NCBI GenBank assembly: GCA_946407175.1
Contig: CAMJNB010000109.1
Location: 1 to 5,760, forward strand
Direction: 5' to 3'
Length of the DNA stretch: 5,760 nt
Source: an uncultured Selenomonadales bacterium
Lineage (GTDB): Bacteria; Bacillota_C; Negativicutes; Selenomonadales; Selenomonadaceae
Shown here one piece after another: positions 1-5,547 of the stretch. The number at the start of each line of letters is the position of its first letter. Position 1 is the first letter of the stretch. The notes below the pieces were generated by a model that saw only the letters and a list, made by a program, of their open reading frames with translations, searched no databases and was not told the origin of the DNA. A program made the translations under genes and the position numbers.

Positions 1-71
1 AGCAGAGGGCTTTCACGGCGCTTTCTCGGTAAAGAGTCTGCGCGGGCTGTAAAATTTCGTAAAGTGTTCAT
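1..71 (-). CDS. 5' end of an unrecognised minus-strand gene (partial, runs off the window)
   Basis: Reading the minus strand from an ATG at 69-71, 23 codons stay open to the window edge, giving a peptide that begins MNTLRNFTARADSLPRKRRE. A Shine-Dalgarno-like GGTGG (minus strand, 78-82) sits 6 bases before the ATG. The start lies 33 bases after the lipase stop codon on the same strand, with no terminator-like hairpin between them, so co-transcription with the lipase is plausible. The visible peptide is basic with no signal peptide. I do not recognise a family from 23 residues. The call rests on the ribosome site, the open frame and the tight spacing, so it could still be a chance open frame. 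Confidence 0.5.
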   Translation of the reverse strand, partial: MNTLRNFTARADSLPRKRRESPL

Positions 72-104
72 ATATTACCACCGAATTTTTTAATAAGTTG
101 CGTG

Positions 105-1454
105 TCAGTCAATCTGCGGAATTTCTTCAGAATCTGCACGAACTTCTTCAGAGTTTTCAGCGGAATTTTGAGTGACGGCATTTTCAAATTTCTTATGCAA
201 ATTCTCCTGCACCAAAGACGCCGCCTCAAGTATGGTAACGTCCAGCGTCGTCATTCCGGAAGTCTGCATAAATATGGGCATACCGTTTAAATCGTAGACA
301 AATTCATAAAGCATTACGTTATGCTCGTCTTCACGCGAATCACGAACTCTTTCACAGCTTACAAGTTGCACCAAGACGCATCCGCGATTAAAACTTTTGG
401 CAGTCTCTATAAGCGAATGAATGTCATCAGAAATATTATCGGCGTCCTTGACTTCAATGTAATGCGTCTCGTCGAAAGTCAGACCGTTAAACTTGTCAGT
501 CAAACCCGTGCGCAAAATGCCGTAAATATATTTTTCGTCCTTTGGGGAGAAATTTTTTTTCACAAAACGTACCGGCGCCACGTAAATTGACGAGTCGATT
601 TTTCCGCTGCCTTCTTCACTAAATGTAAAACCTTCCGCGTCAAAATAATTTCTTAGCGCGCAGTCAACATACATTGCCACTTTGTGTTCATGGTGATTCG
701 CGCTTTTGGCAGGTTTCCACGTCACCTGTTCGCCGAATTGCACGTAGCCGAAGGGCTTAAAAATTTTCTTAATAACGTCGCCTTTAACTTCAATGCGCGT
801 CAAGTCAATTTTACTTTCGTACTCATCGGCAAGCGCTTGATTGCCTACCGCCAACGCGCCGAACGTGATAACCTTCATACGATTTTTGTCAACTCCCATA
901 TCGTTCAGCCTGAGCGCCGTAACAAGTGCAACGGAGCCGCCGAGACTGTGACCGGTAAGATACAGCGTTTCATTGGGATTATTTTTTAAATCTTCGACAA
1001 GGTATTCTGCAAGCCCGTCGGCAAGCGTAGCGTCGGCATAATCGCGAAAACCTTTGTGTACAAAAATGCCGTCGTCTTTGTCTTTGTGCAACGTGATGCC
1101 GCCTAATTTAAAATCTGCCTCGACATCTTTCAAATCTTCCGTACCGCAGATAACCAAAATTTTTGCCGTGCGACCGTCATAAAAAGTTTTGTCGATAACG
1201 TAAGCCTTGACGTTGACGCCGTTTTTATCGCTTTTAATGGCGTTAATCTTCCAGCCGCGCGAATTTAAATTACTGCGTACCATGTAGCTGTTATCGTTGC
1301 TGTACGCGGCAAGAGAACTAATCGCGCAGATTAACTGAATTTCCCGCGTTTCAAAATCTGTTTCCGTGAGATTATCCTCTGCACTGACGACGCTTGAAAA
1401 AATTATTACTGATGAAAATATTGCAAGACTGATTATCGTCATAAATTTTCGCAT
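105..1454 (-). CDS. Exported class 3 lipase/esterase (alpha/beta hydrolase, Lipase_3 type) with an extra C-terminal domain
   Basis: Predicted 449-aa secreted or periplasmic ester hydrolase, probably acting on glycerolipids or other acyl esters. Residues 1-25 form a signal peptide (basic MRKF, hydrophobic core, VSA before ED). The Lipase_3 core spans about residues 35-265. It contains CGTEDLKD near 103-110 (the family's oxyanion-side GT-D-L motif), VHKGF near 132, the nucleophile elbow GHSLGG with Ser170, a likely catalytic Asp226 (KGDVIKK) and a catalytic His among 254-257 (HHEH). Residues about 265-425 form a second region that I cannot assign, and the last 25 residues are acidic and low in complexity. 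The ATG at 1452-1454 is chosen because GGAGGAA lies just before it (1461-1467) and a signal peptide follows. An upstream ATG at 1677-1679 would extend the gene into the divergent DUF805 gene and is unlikely. The true substrate is unknown; family-level function is secure. Confidence 0.9.
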   Translation of the reverse strand: MRKFMTIISLAIFSSVIIFSSVVSAEDNLTETDFETREIQLICAISSLAAYSNDNSYMVRSNLNSRGWKINAIKSDKNGVNVKAYVIDKTFYDGRTAKILVICGTEDLKDVEADFKLGGITLHKDKDDGIFVHKGFRDYADATLADGLAEYLVEDLKNNPNETLYLTGHSLGGSVALVTALRLNDMGVDKNRMKVITFGALAVGNQALADEYESKIDLTRIEVKGDVIKKIFKPFGYVQFGEQVTWKPAKSANHHEHKVAMYVDCALRNYFDAEGFTFSEEGSGKIDSSIYVAPVRFVKKNFSPKDEKYIYGILRTGLTDKFNGLTFDETHYIEVKDADNISDDIHSLIETAKSFNRGCVLVQLVSCERVRDSREDEHNVMLYEFVYDLNGMPIFMQTSGMTTLDVTILEAASLVQENLHKKFENAVTQNSAENSEEVRADSEEIPQID

Positions 1455-1460
1455 AAAAAC

Positions 1461-1511
1461 TTCCTCCAAAAAATTTTTTCGCAGTTTAACATAACTGTCA
1501 CGTGAAGGCAA
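1461..1511 (-). promoter_or_regulatory. Putative promoter and ribosome binding site of the lipase gene
   Basis: On the minus strand a -35-like TTGCCT (1506-1511) and a -10-like TAAACT (1483-1488) are separated by 17 bases. Each matches the sigma-70 consensus at 4 of 6 positions. A start site near 1476 would leave a leader of about 22 bases holding the strong Shine-Dalgarno GGAGGAA (1461-1467), six bases before the ATG. The ribosome site is clear; the promoter boxes are weak and inferred mainly from spacing and position. Confidence 0.35.
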
Positions 1512-1608
1512 AAATTTTTTTCGCACCGTAATATTTTTAAACTTCGTGCGTATAAAGTGATAGAAAGATTGAAAACCGATTGAAAATTTTTTAAAGGAGA
1601 CAATAACA

Positions 1609-2094
1609 ATGACGAACGAAATTATAAAAAACCAAATAGCAGAAATAAGCAAAGAAACATTCACTGAAAAATTTTTCACTACACACGGCAGAATAAGCAG
1701 AATGACATTTTTAAAGCGTGAAGTAATGCTGATATTAATGGCTTTCGCGTTAGTCTTCTTGGTTGAAACATGCTTTATCGCCTACACGCTGTTCGGTGCG
1801 ACGTTGCCGGAATGGACGGCGGTAATTACTCCGCTGATTATGATCGTGATATGGATATCGGATTACTGCTTGAATGTTAAACGCCTGCACGACTTCGGCA
1901 AAGACGCGACCTTAGCAAAAATATTCTTAGCCTTCGGAATAATGGCAAATGTCTACTACATTGCATTCCCCCTCGCGGCAGATTTATTAACCCCCTTCAC
2001 GATATTTGATTCCGTTGTAAACTTAGGATTCTTGGCGTACCTGCTCTATATGAGAGGTGACGAAGGTGCCAACGAATACGGCGAAACAAGGTAA
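1609..2094 (+). CDS. DUF805 family small integral membrane protein
   Basis: 161-aa inner-membrane protein of unknown biochemical function. The family signatures are present in order: F-x-x-x-x-GRISR (residues 23-31), KRLHDFGK (91-98, the R-LHD-G signature just after a membrane segment) and GDEGANEYG at the C-terminus (150-158, the family's G-x-N-x-Y/F-G ending). Hydrophobic segments lie at about 38-62, 68-87, 103-125 and 131-147, consistent with four membrane passes. The start is well supported: AAAGGAG at 1593-1599 is 9 bases before the ATG. The gene is divergent from the lipase across a 154-base spacer and is followed by its own strong terminator, so it is probably monocistronic. A TATAAA at 1551-1556 could be its -10 box, but no convincing -35 is seen. 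DUF805 proteins are often called stress- or envelope-related, but nothing here indicates a specific role. Confidence 0.88.
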   Translation: MTNEIIKNQIAEISKETFTEKFFTTHGRISRMTFLKREVMLILMAFALVFLVETCFIAYTLFGATLPEWTAVITPLIMIVIWISDYCLNVKRLHDFGKDATLAKIFLAFGIMANVYYIAFPLAADLLTPFTIFDSVVNLGFLAYLLYMRGDEGANEYGETR

Positions 2095-2184
2095 GATTTA
2101 AAAATTTTAACCTTATCAAAAATTTTCAAACTGAACTAACTTTAGCCAACCCCCTAAAAATTTAACCTGCAACCAAAAAATTAT

Positions 2185-2218
2185 CCCGCTTTCAAAATTG
2201 GAAGTGGGAATTTTTTTT
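2185..2218 (+). terminator. Rho-independent terminator after the DUF805 gene
   Basis: A nine-pair stem forms between CCCGCTTTC (2185-2193) and GGAAGTGGG (2200-2208), with two G-T pairs and a six-base AAAATT loop. It is followed two bases later by eight T residues (2211-2218). It lies 90 bases after the DUF805 stop codon. The intervening 2095-2184 is AT-rich with repeated AAAAATTT runs and no gene. Six A residues on the 5' side (2175-2180) could give some activity on the opposite strand, but no minus-strand gene ends here. Confidence 0.85.
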
Positions 2219-2290
2219 GAATTAAGAATTAAGGATTAGGGACGTGTTGGCTAATTACAATTTTTGTAAATTTATAATGTTTTTTGAACA

Positions 2291-2330
2291 TACTTTTCTT
2301 TTGGCGCAAAAGAAAAGTAACAAAAGAAAA
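2291..2330. repeat. Perfect 13-base inverted repeat plus 10-base direct repeat
   Basis: TACTTTTCTTTTG (2291-2303) and CAAAAGAAAAGTA (2307-2319) are exact reverse complements around a GCG centre. The right arm's CAAAAGAAAA (2307-2316) is repeated at 2321-2330 after a GTAA spacer. Similar AAAGAAAAGTAAC-AAAAGAAA strings are, from memory, common between genes in several bacterial genomes, so this is probably a dispersed intergenic repeat. No T-run follows, so it is not a standard terminator for plus-strand transcription. An open frame across it (2244-2435) encodes a basic peptide with no ribosome site and is regarded as non-coding. Confidence 0.75.
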
Positions 2331-2333
2331 CAT

Positions 2334-2390
2334 GTCCGCAGAAGTCGCGTCCGGCGACTTGCGCGGACGGGCGCGCGTCTATGTGCGCCC
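2334..2390. repeat. GC-rich double-hairpin core of the intergenic repeat element
   Basis: Hairpin 1 pairs GTCCGC (2334-2339) with GCGGAC (2363-2368). After a 2x2 internal loop it pairs AAGTCGC (2342-2348) with GCGACTT (2354-2360), leaving a GTCCG loop. Hairpin 2 pairs GGGCGC (2369-2374) with GCGCCC (2385-2390) around a ten-base loop. This GC-rich block is sharply different from the AT-rich spacer on both sides. Together with the adjacent 2291-2330 repeat it looks like one composite REP/MITE-like unit. It encodes no recognisable protein or RNA family. A structured small RNA is possible: a TATAAT at 2273-2278 points toward it, but without a good -35. Confidence 0.65.
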
Positions 2391-2433
2391 CACCTAATTG
2401 CGGCTGTTACGAAATTTGCAACTTTTTTTGTTT

Positions 2434-2450
2434 GAGTTATTCAATAACTC
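2434..2450. promoter_or_regulatory. 17-base palindrome at the galU promoter (possible operator)
   Basis: GAGTTATT (2434-2441) and AATAACTC (2443-2450) are exact reverse complements around one C. The palindrome covers the region where the -35 box should lie and ends ten bases before the -10 box. That position is typical of a repressor or activator binding site. No regulator family is recognised from the motif. Confidence 0.4.
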
Positions 2451-2457
2451 TTAATTA

Positions 2458-2494
2458 TGGTATAATCTTTCAGAAAAATTTTTTCGGAAGGTGA
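2458..2494 (+). promoter_or_regulatory. galU promoter (extended -10) and ribosome binding site
   Basis: TGGTATAAT (2458-2466) is a perfect -10 box with the extended TG motif. The hexamer expected at -35 (about 2438-2443) does not match TTGACA, which fits reliance on the extended -10 or on a factor at the overlapping palindrome. A start near 2473 gives a short leader of about 26 bases. The Shine-Dalgarno AAGGTGA (2488-2494) lies four bases before the ATG. Confidence 0.7.
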
Positions 2495-2498
2495 GATT

Positions 2499-3389
2499 AT
2501 GAAAGTCAGAAAAGCCGTAATTCCTGCCGCAGGATTGGGCACGAGATTTTTACCTGCAACGAAGTCCCAGCCCAAAGAAATGTTGCCGATAGTCGATAAG
2601 CCTACGATTCAGTACATTATCGAAGAGGCGGCGGCGGCAGGCGTCGAAGATATTATCGTTGTCACCGGCAGAAACAAGCGCTCCATTGAAGATCACTTCG
2701 ACCGCTCAATCGAACTTGAATTGGAACTTGAAAAAAGCGGTAAATCGCAAATGCTTGAGTTGGTACGCTCCATTCCGGAAATTGCCAACATTCATTTCAT
2801 ACGGCAGAAACAGCCGCTTGGTTTAGGTCACGCCGTCTTGACTGCCAGCCACTTTATCGGCAATGAACCTTTCGCCGTGCTTTTGGGCGATGACGTTGTA
2901 ATTTCAAAAAAGCCCGTACTTCAGCAAATGGTTGAAGTTTTTAACGAGTACAAGACGTCGATTGTCGGCGTGCAGGAAGTTTCGCCGGACGTTGTCCACA
3001 AGTACGGCATTGTCGATTGCAAGCACGTTGACGCGGACGTTTACAAGGTGCGCGATTTGGTAGAAAAGCCGGCTAAAGAAAATGCGCCGAGTAACATTGC
3101 GATTCTTGGACGCTACATTTTAACGCCGTCAATTTTTTCATACCTTGAGACGCAGGAAAAAGGCGCGGGCGGTGAAATTCAGCTTACCGACTCTTTAAAG
3201 CGTCTTGCGCAAGATGAGGCAATGTACGCTTACGTTTTCAAGGGGCATCGCTACGACGTTGGGACTAAAATCGGTTTTCTGCAAGCCAACATTGAATTTG
3301 CGCTGAGAAGTTCGGAAGTTGCCGACGAGTTGAAAAATTATTTGCAAGCGCTCAATGAAAATATGGACGTTATGTTAGACTATGAATGA
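2499..3389 (+). CDS. galU: UTP--glucose-1-phosphate uridylyltransferase (UDP-glucose pyrophosphorylase)
   Basis: Cytoplasmic enzyme converting UTP and glucose-1-phosphate into UDP-glucose and pyrophosphate. UDP-glucose is the precursor of LPS core, capsule and other glycans. The 296-aa length is normal for bacterial GalU/GtaB. The nucleotidyltransferase loop AGLGTRFLPATKSQPKEML is at 11-29. Other family motifs are QKQPLGLGHAV (103-113), GDD (130-132, metal/nucleotide site), VEKP (178-181), GRY (204-206), GGEIQLTD (224-231) and KGHRYDVGTK (248-257). The length and the long ELELELEKSGK insert near 72-82 favour GalU over dTDP-glucose RmlA. The ATG has a good ribosome site and a near-consensus promoter upstream. 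Read-through into the downstream acyltransferase gene is likely, because no terminator separates them. Confidence 0.96.
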   Translation: MKVRKAVIPAAGLGTRFLPATKSQPKEMLPIVDKPTIQYIIEEAAAAGVEDIIVVTGRNKRSIEDHFDRSIELELELEKSGKSQMLELVRSIPEIANIHFIRQKQPLGLGHAVLTASHFIGNEPFAVLLGDDVVISKKPVLQQMVEVFNEYKTSIVGVQEVSPDVVHKYGIVDCKHVDADVYKVRDLVEKPAKENAPSNIAILGRYILTPSIFSYLETQEKGAGGEIQLTDSLKRLAQDEAMYAYVFKGHRYDVGTKIGFLQANIEFALRSSEVADELKNYLQALNENMDVMLDYE

Positions 3390-3391
3390 AT

Positions 3392-3444
3392 TAGTTGATA
3401 GATCGCTAGTTGATAGATCGCTAGTGACTATTAACTATCAATTA
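3392..3444. repeat. Tandem 15-base repeat with inverted partner after galU
   Basis: TAGTTGATAGATCGC occurs twice head to tail (3392-3406, 3407-3421), and a third partial copy (TAGT) begins at 3422. The TAGTTGATAG part of either copy can pair with CTATCAATTA (3435-3444), giving a ten-pair stem with one G-T pair. No T-run follows, so a terminator is not supported. The following AATTAAGAAT (3444-3453) also occurs at 2220-2229, just after the DUF805 terminator, suggesting a dispersed AT-rich intergenic repeat family. It occupies most of the galU-acyltransferase spacer. Confidence 0.7.
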
Positions 3445-3453
3445 ATTAAGAAT

Positions 3454-3510
3454 GAGGAATGATGTATCGAATACAGACTGCTAAAAATTTTAAGTTGGAT
3501 ATTATGTAAA
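3454..3510 (+). other. Probable upstream coding extension of the acyltransferase, with Shine-Dalgarno and non-standard start
   Basis: The acyltransferase frame is open back to a TGA at 3460-3462. It would encode IEYRLLKILSWILCKLPLS across 3466-3522, a natural amphipathic N-terminus for an LpxL-type enzyme. The only in-frame codons resembling a start are ATC (3466), CTG (3478) and ATT (3487). GAGGA (3454-3458) lies exactly 7 bases before the ATC. In another frame, ATG at 3462-3464 opens a 15-codon reading frame closing with TAA at 3507-3509, one base before the TTG at 3511. Options are an AUC start, a frameshift or start-codon mutation, or a leader peptide coupled to the TTG. Confidence 0.5.
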
Positions 3511-4389
3511 TTGCCGCTTAGTGTTTGTTTCGCCATTGGCAAGGCTCTTGCAACGTTAATGTGGATTTTTCTGCCGCGTAAGAGAAAAAATATCGCGCTT
3601 GAAAATATTCGTCACTGTCTTAATGTCGATGAAAGCGAATCTGTGCGAATTGCAAAGGTCAGCACGGTAAATCTCGGTCCGCTGGCAATGGAAGTGATGA
3701 ACTTTCCGCGCCTTAAAACCATGATGAAAAGTCACGTGAAAATTATCGGCTTGGAGCATTTGACGAACTACATAAATTCGGCTGAAAGAAATGGACGCGG
3801 CGCGGTTATTGCAACGTGTCACAGCGACAACTGGGAGCTTATGGGCGGTGCCTTCGCGCAGTACGGCATACCGCTTGTAGGCGTGGCGAAAAAGCAAAAG
3901 TCTGAAGGCGCTGACAAATTTGTAAATGAATTTCGCACGCTGATTGGTATGCACATAACGTACCGGAGCGGCGTTCGCGAAATGTACAAGATGATGGACG
4001 AGGGACATTTTATCGGCTTGATTATGGATCAGGACGTAGGGCGACACGACGGAGTTATCGTGAAATTTTTTAACCGTGCTACAAATTACGTCACCGGCGC
4101 GGCGTCAATGTCACGCTTTAAATCCATTCCGATTTTTCCCGCGTTCATGCATAAAAATTCCGACGGCACGCATACGCTTGAAGTTTATCCGCCGCTTACA
4201 GTTGAAAAGACTGCCGATAAGCGCGCAGATATTCAGAAGATGACACAGAAGTTGGCAACGCTGACTGAAGAACACATTCGCAAATATCCCGAAGAATGGT
4301 TTTGGTTGCACGACAGGTGGAAGTCCATGCGCGTAGAATTTTCGCCGGAAGAAGTTGCCAAATTTAACAGGAGGTTAAACATTGAATAA
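3511..4389 (+). CDS. LpxL/HtrB-type lipid A biosynthesis acyltransferase
   Basis: Membrane-associated acyltransferase of the lysophospholipid acyltransferase superfamily, expected to add a secondary acyl chain to lipid A at the cytoplasmic face of the inner membrane. From the TTG start it is 292 aa. The catalytic H-x4-E motif is CHSDNWE (His104, Glu109), a variant of the usual HFGNWE. The substrate-site region DQDVGRHDGV lies at 173-182, and the family-typical C-terminal PEEWFWLHDRWK is at 260-271. The N-terminal hydrophobic stretch is truncated with this start. Adding the upstream open codons from 3466 gives about 307 aa, closer to the usual length, so the TTG is the first conventional start rather than a confident one. 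No good ribosome site directly precedes it. The gene ends overlapping the glycosyltransferase by 8 bases. Which acyl position it serves (LpxL, LpxM or LpxP-like) cannot be told. Confidence 0.85.
   Translation: MPLSVCFAIGKALATLMWIFLPRKRKNIALENIRHCLNVDESESVRIAKVSTVNLGPLAMEVMNFPRLKTMMKSHVKIIGLEHLTNYINSAERNGRGAVIATCHSDNWELMGGAFAQYGIPLVGVAKKQKSEGADKFVNEFRTLIGMHITYRSGVREMYKMMDEGHFIGLIMDQDVGRHDGVIVKFFNRATNYVTGAASMSRFKSIPIFPAFMHKNSDGTHTLEVYPPLTVEKTADKRADIQKMTQKLATLTEEHIRKYPEEWFWLHDRWKSMRVEFSPEEVAKFNRRLNIE
4369..4384 (+). promoter_or_regulatory. Strong ribosome binding site that fixes the glycosyltransferase TTG start
   Basis: AGGAGG at 4369-4374 lies inside the end of the acyltransferase gene, 7 bases before the TTG at 4382-4384. 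This near-perfect Shine-Dalgarno and its spacing support TTG initiation and translational coupling between the two genes. Confidence 0.85.
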
Positions 4390-5524
4390 AAATATTCCCG
4401 CCGTGTCTGTGGTAATTCCAATGTACAACGTGGAAAAATATATCGGCGAATGTCTCGACAGCATTTTGGCGCAGACGTTTACAGATTTTGAAGTCATTGT
4501 GGTTGATGACGCGTCGACGGATAATTCTTGCGCGATTGTTGAAAGCTACATTGAAAATCACAAGGAGGGTATGGACAAGATTAAACTTTTGCGAAGTAAA
4601 ATAAATTCCGGCATACCTGGCATTCCAAGAAATATAGGAATAAGATTTGCCACCGGTGAATACCTTATGTTCGTGGACAGTGACGACGTCCTTACGCCTA
4701 CTGCGCTTGAGGAGCTTTATTCTGTCGCGAATGAATTTGACGCCGATGTTGTTTATTGCGAAAAATATTACAGAATTGACGTCGGAGAAAAATTTACCAC
4801 CGATAAAAGCATTTTAACCGTTGGTGTCGGTTGGGGTTCAAAATATGATTTCGTTTCTAAACCAACTCTTGAATCTGACAATTTTGCCGAACGTATACAA
4901 GATTTTTGCAACAAAAAATTTTGGACTGCCCCCTGGAATTATTTGTTTAGAAGAAGTTTGATTGTTCAAAATGATATTCGATTCCCCGTAATAAAAATTG
5001 GCGAAGATGAGATTTTTGACCTTAATGTTATATGCCATGCAAAGAATATTGTGCGGGTTCCAAATATCATTTACATATGGCGAAGGCACAATGAAGCGTT
5101 TAGCGTAAAGCCTGAAACAATTCAGCCGACCAAAACAATAGAAAGATGGGTACATTCCATTTTTGTTGGAATAGGATTCTTGGACGCTTTTTGCAATAGT
5201 GTAGATTCTTTCAAAAATTATCCGCAATATAAATACTTGATATTTGATAGTTTTATTTTGGGTAAAATACGAGATATACTTCCTTTGTTTGAAAAAATTC
5301 CGGTTTGGCAACTTGATGAGCTGATTCGTCACGAATTGGAAGGCGTCGAAGACAAAACGGCATTAACGGCGTTTTTATTTTCACGCATGAATGTTTTTAA
5401 CCTTCAATTAAATCATCAGGGTATGATGATGTTACAGATGAACGCGCATATTCAAAAACAAAATAAAATTCTTCAGCAACAACAAGCTTTGATTCAGCAA
5501 CTTCAATCACAAATTCAAAAATAA
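4382..5524 (+). CDS. Family 2 (GT-A) glycosyltransferase with a glutamine-rich coiled-coil tail
   Basis: 380-aa cytoplasmic glycosyltransferase, inferred to transfer a sugar from a nucleotide donor during LPS core or other surface-glycan assembly. The GT2 core begins at once with [20 protein letters not shown] (8-27). It continues with [10 protein letters not shown] (40-49), [23 protein letters not shown] (80-102, containing the metal-binding D-x-D) and the later GEDE (207-210, likely the acidic base region). WNYLFRR (185-191) is typical of the WcaA-like group. The last 30 residues are a short coiled coil: M350, I357, L364, I371 and I378 are spaced exactly seven apart, and 11 of residues 358-380 are glutamine. 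The start overlaps the acyltransferase by 8 bases, so the two are almost certainly co-translated. Donor and acceptor cannot be predicted. No membrane segment is evident. Base composition falls in the second half of the gene. Confidence 0.9.
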   Translation: MNKNIPAVSVVIPMYNVEKYIGECLDSILAQTFTDFEVIVVDDASTDNSCAIVESYIENHKEGMDKIKLLRSKINSGIPGIPRNIGIRFATGEYLMFVDSDDVLTPTALEELYSVANEFDADVVYCEKYYRIDVGEKFTTDKSILTVGVGWGSKYDFVSKPTLESDNFAERIQDFCNKKFWTAPWNYLFRRSLIVQNDIRFPVIKIGEDEIFDLNVICHAKNIVRVPNIIYIWRRHNEAFSVKPETIQPTKTIERWVHSIFVGIGFLDAFCNSVDSFKNYPQYKYLIFDSFILGKIRDILPLFEKIPVWQLDELIRHELEGVEDKTALTAFLFSRMNVFNLQLNHQGMMMLQMNAHIQKQNKILQQQQALIQQLQSQIQK

Positions 5525-5533
5525 ATTTGAAAC

Positions 5534-5547
5534 GGGTGATTCATTTG
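5534..5547 (+). promoter_or_regulatory. Ribosome binding site for the ribokinase-like gene
   Basis: GGGTGAT (5534-5540) matches the GGTGAT part of the anti-Shine-Dalgarno complement and lies 4 bases before the TTG at 5545-5547. This favours the TTG over an in-frame GTG at 5536-5538, which overlaps the ribosome site itself. Confidence 0.65.

Noticed and set aside
1498..1505. TCACGTGA palindrome in the lipase/DUF805 spacer
   Set aside because: An eight-base palindrome is expected by chance about once per 256 positions, so it is not significant alone, although it lies within the putative lipase promoter spacer.
1522..1550. CGCAC...GTGCG inverted repeat in the divergent spacer
   Set aside because: Only five-base arms with a 19-base gap; compatible with chance.
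1455..1679. N-terminal extension of the lipase to an ATG at 1677-1679
   Set aside because: It would run through the lipase's own Shine-Dalgarno and into the DUF805 coding region, and would bury the signal peptide; the ATG at 1452-1454 explains everything.
2291..2421. CRISPR array
   Set aside because: Repeats are short, mostly inverted, and lack regular repeats with unique spacers; no cas gene is present.
2244..2435. 63-aa basic open reading frame in the intergenic region
   Set aside because: No ribosome site, spans the inverted repeats and GC-rich hairpins, and its odd basic composition is a by-product of the repeats.
3392..3460. Terminator after galU
   Set aside because: The hairpin is AT-rich with an 18-base loop and no T-run follows, so termination is not supported.
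3556..4047. 163-aa minus-strand open frame opposite the acyltransferase
   Set aside because: Antisense shadow of a gene with clear catalytic motifs; no family signature or ribosome site.
4838..5332. 164-aa minus-strand open frame opposite the glycosyltransferase
   Set aside because: Antisense shadow favoured by low G+C; the plus-strand protein continues its family pattern throughout.
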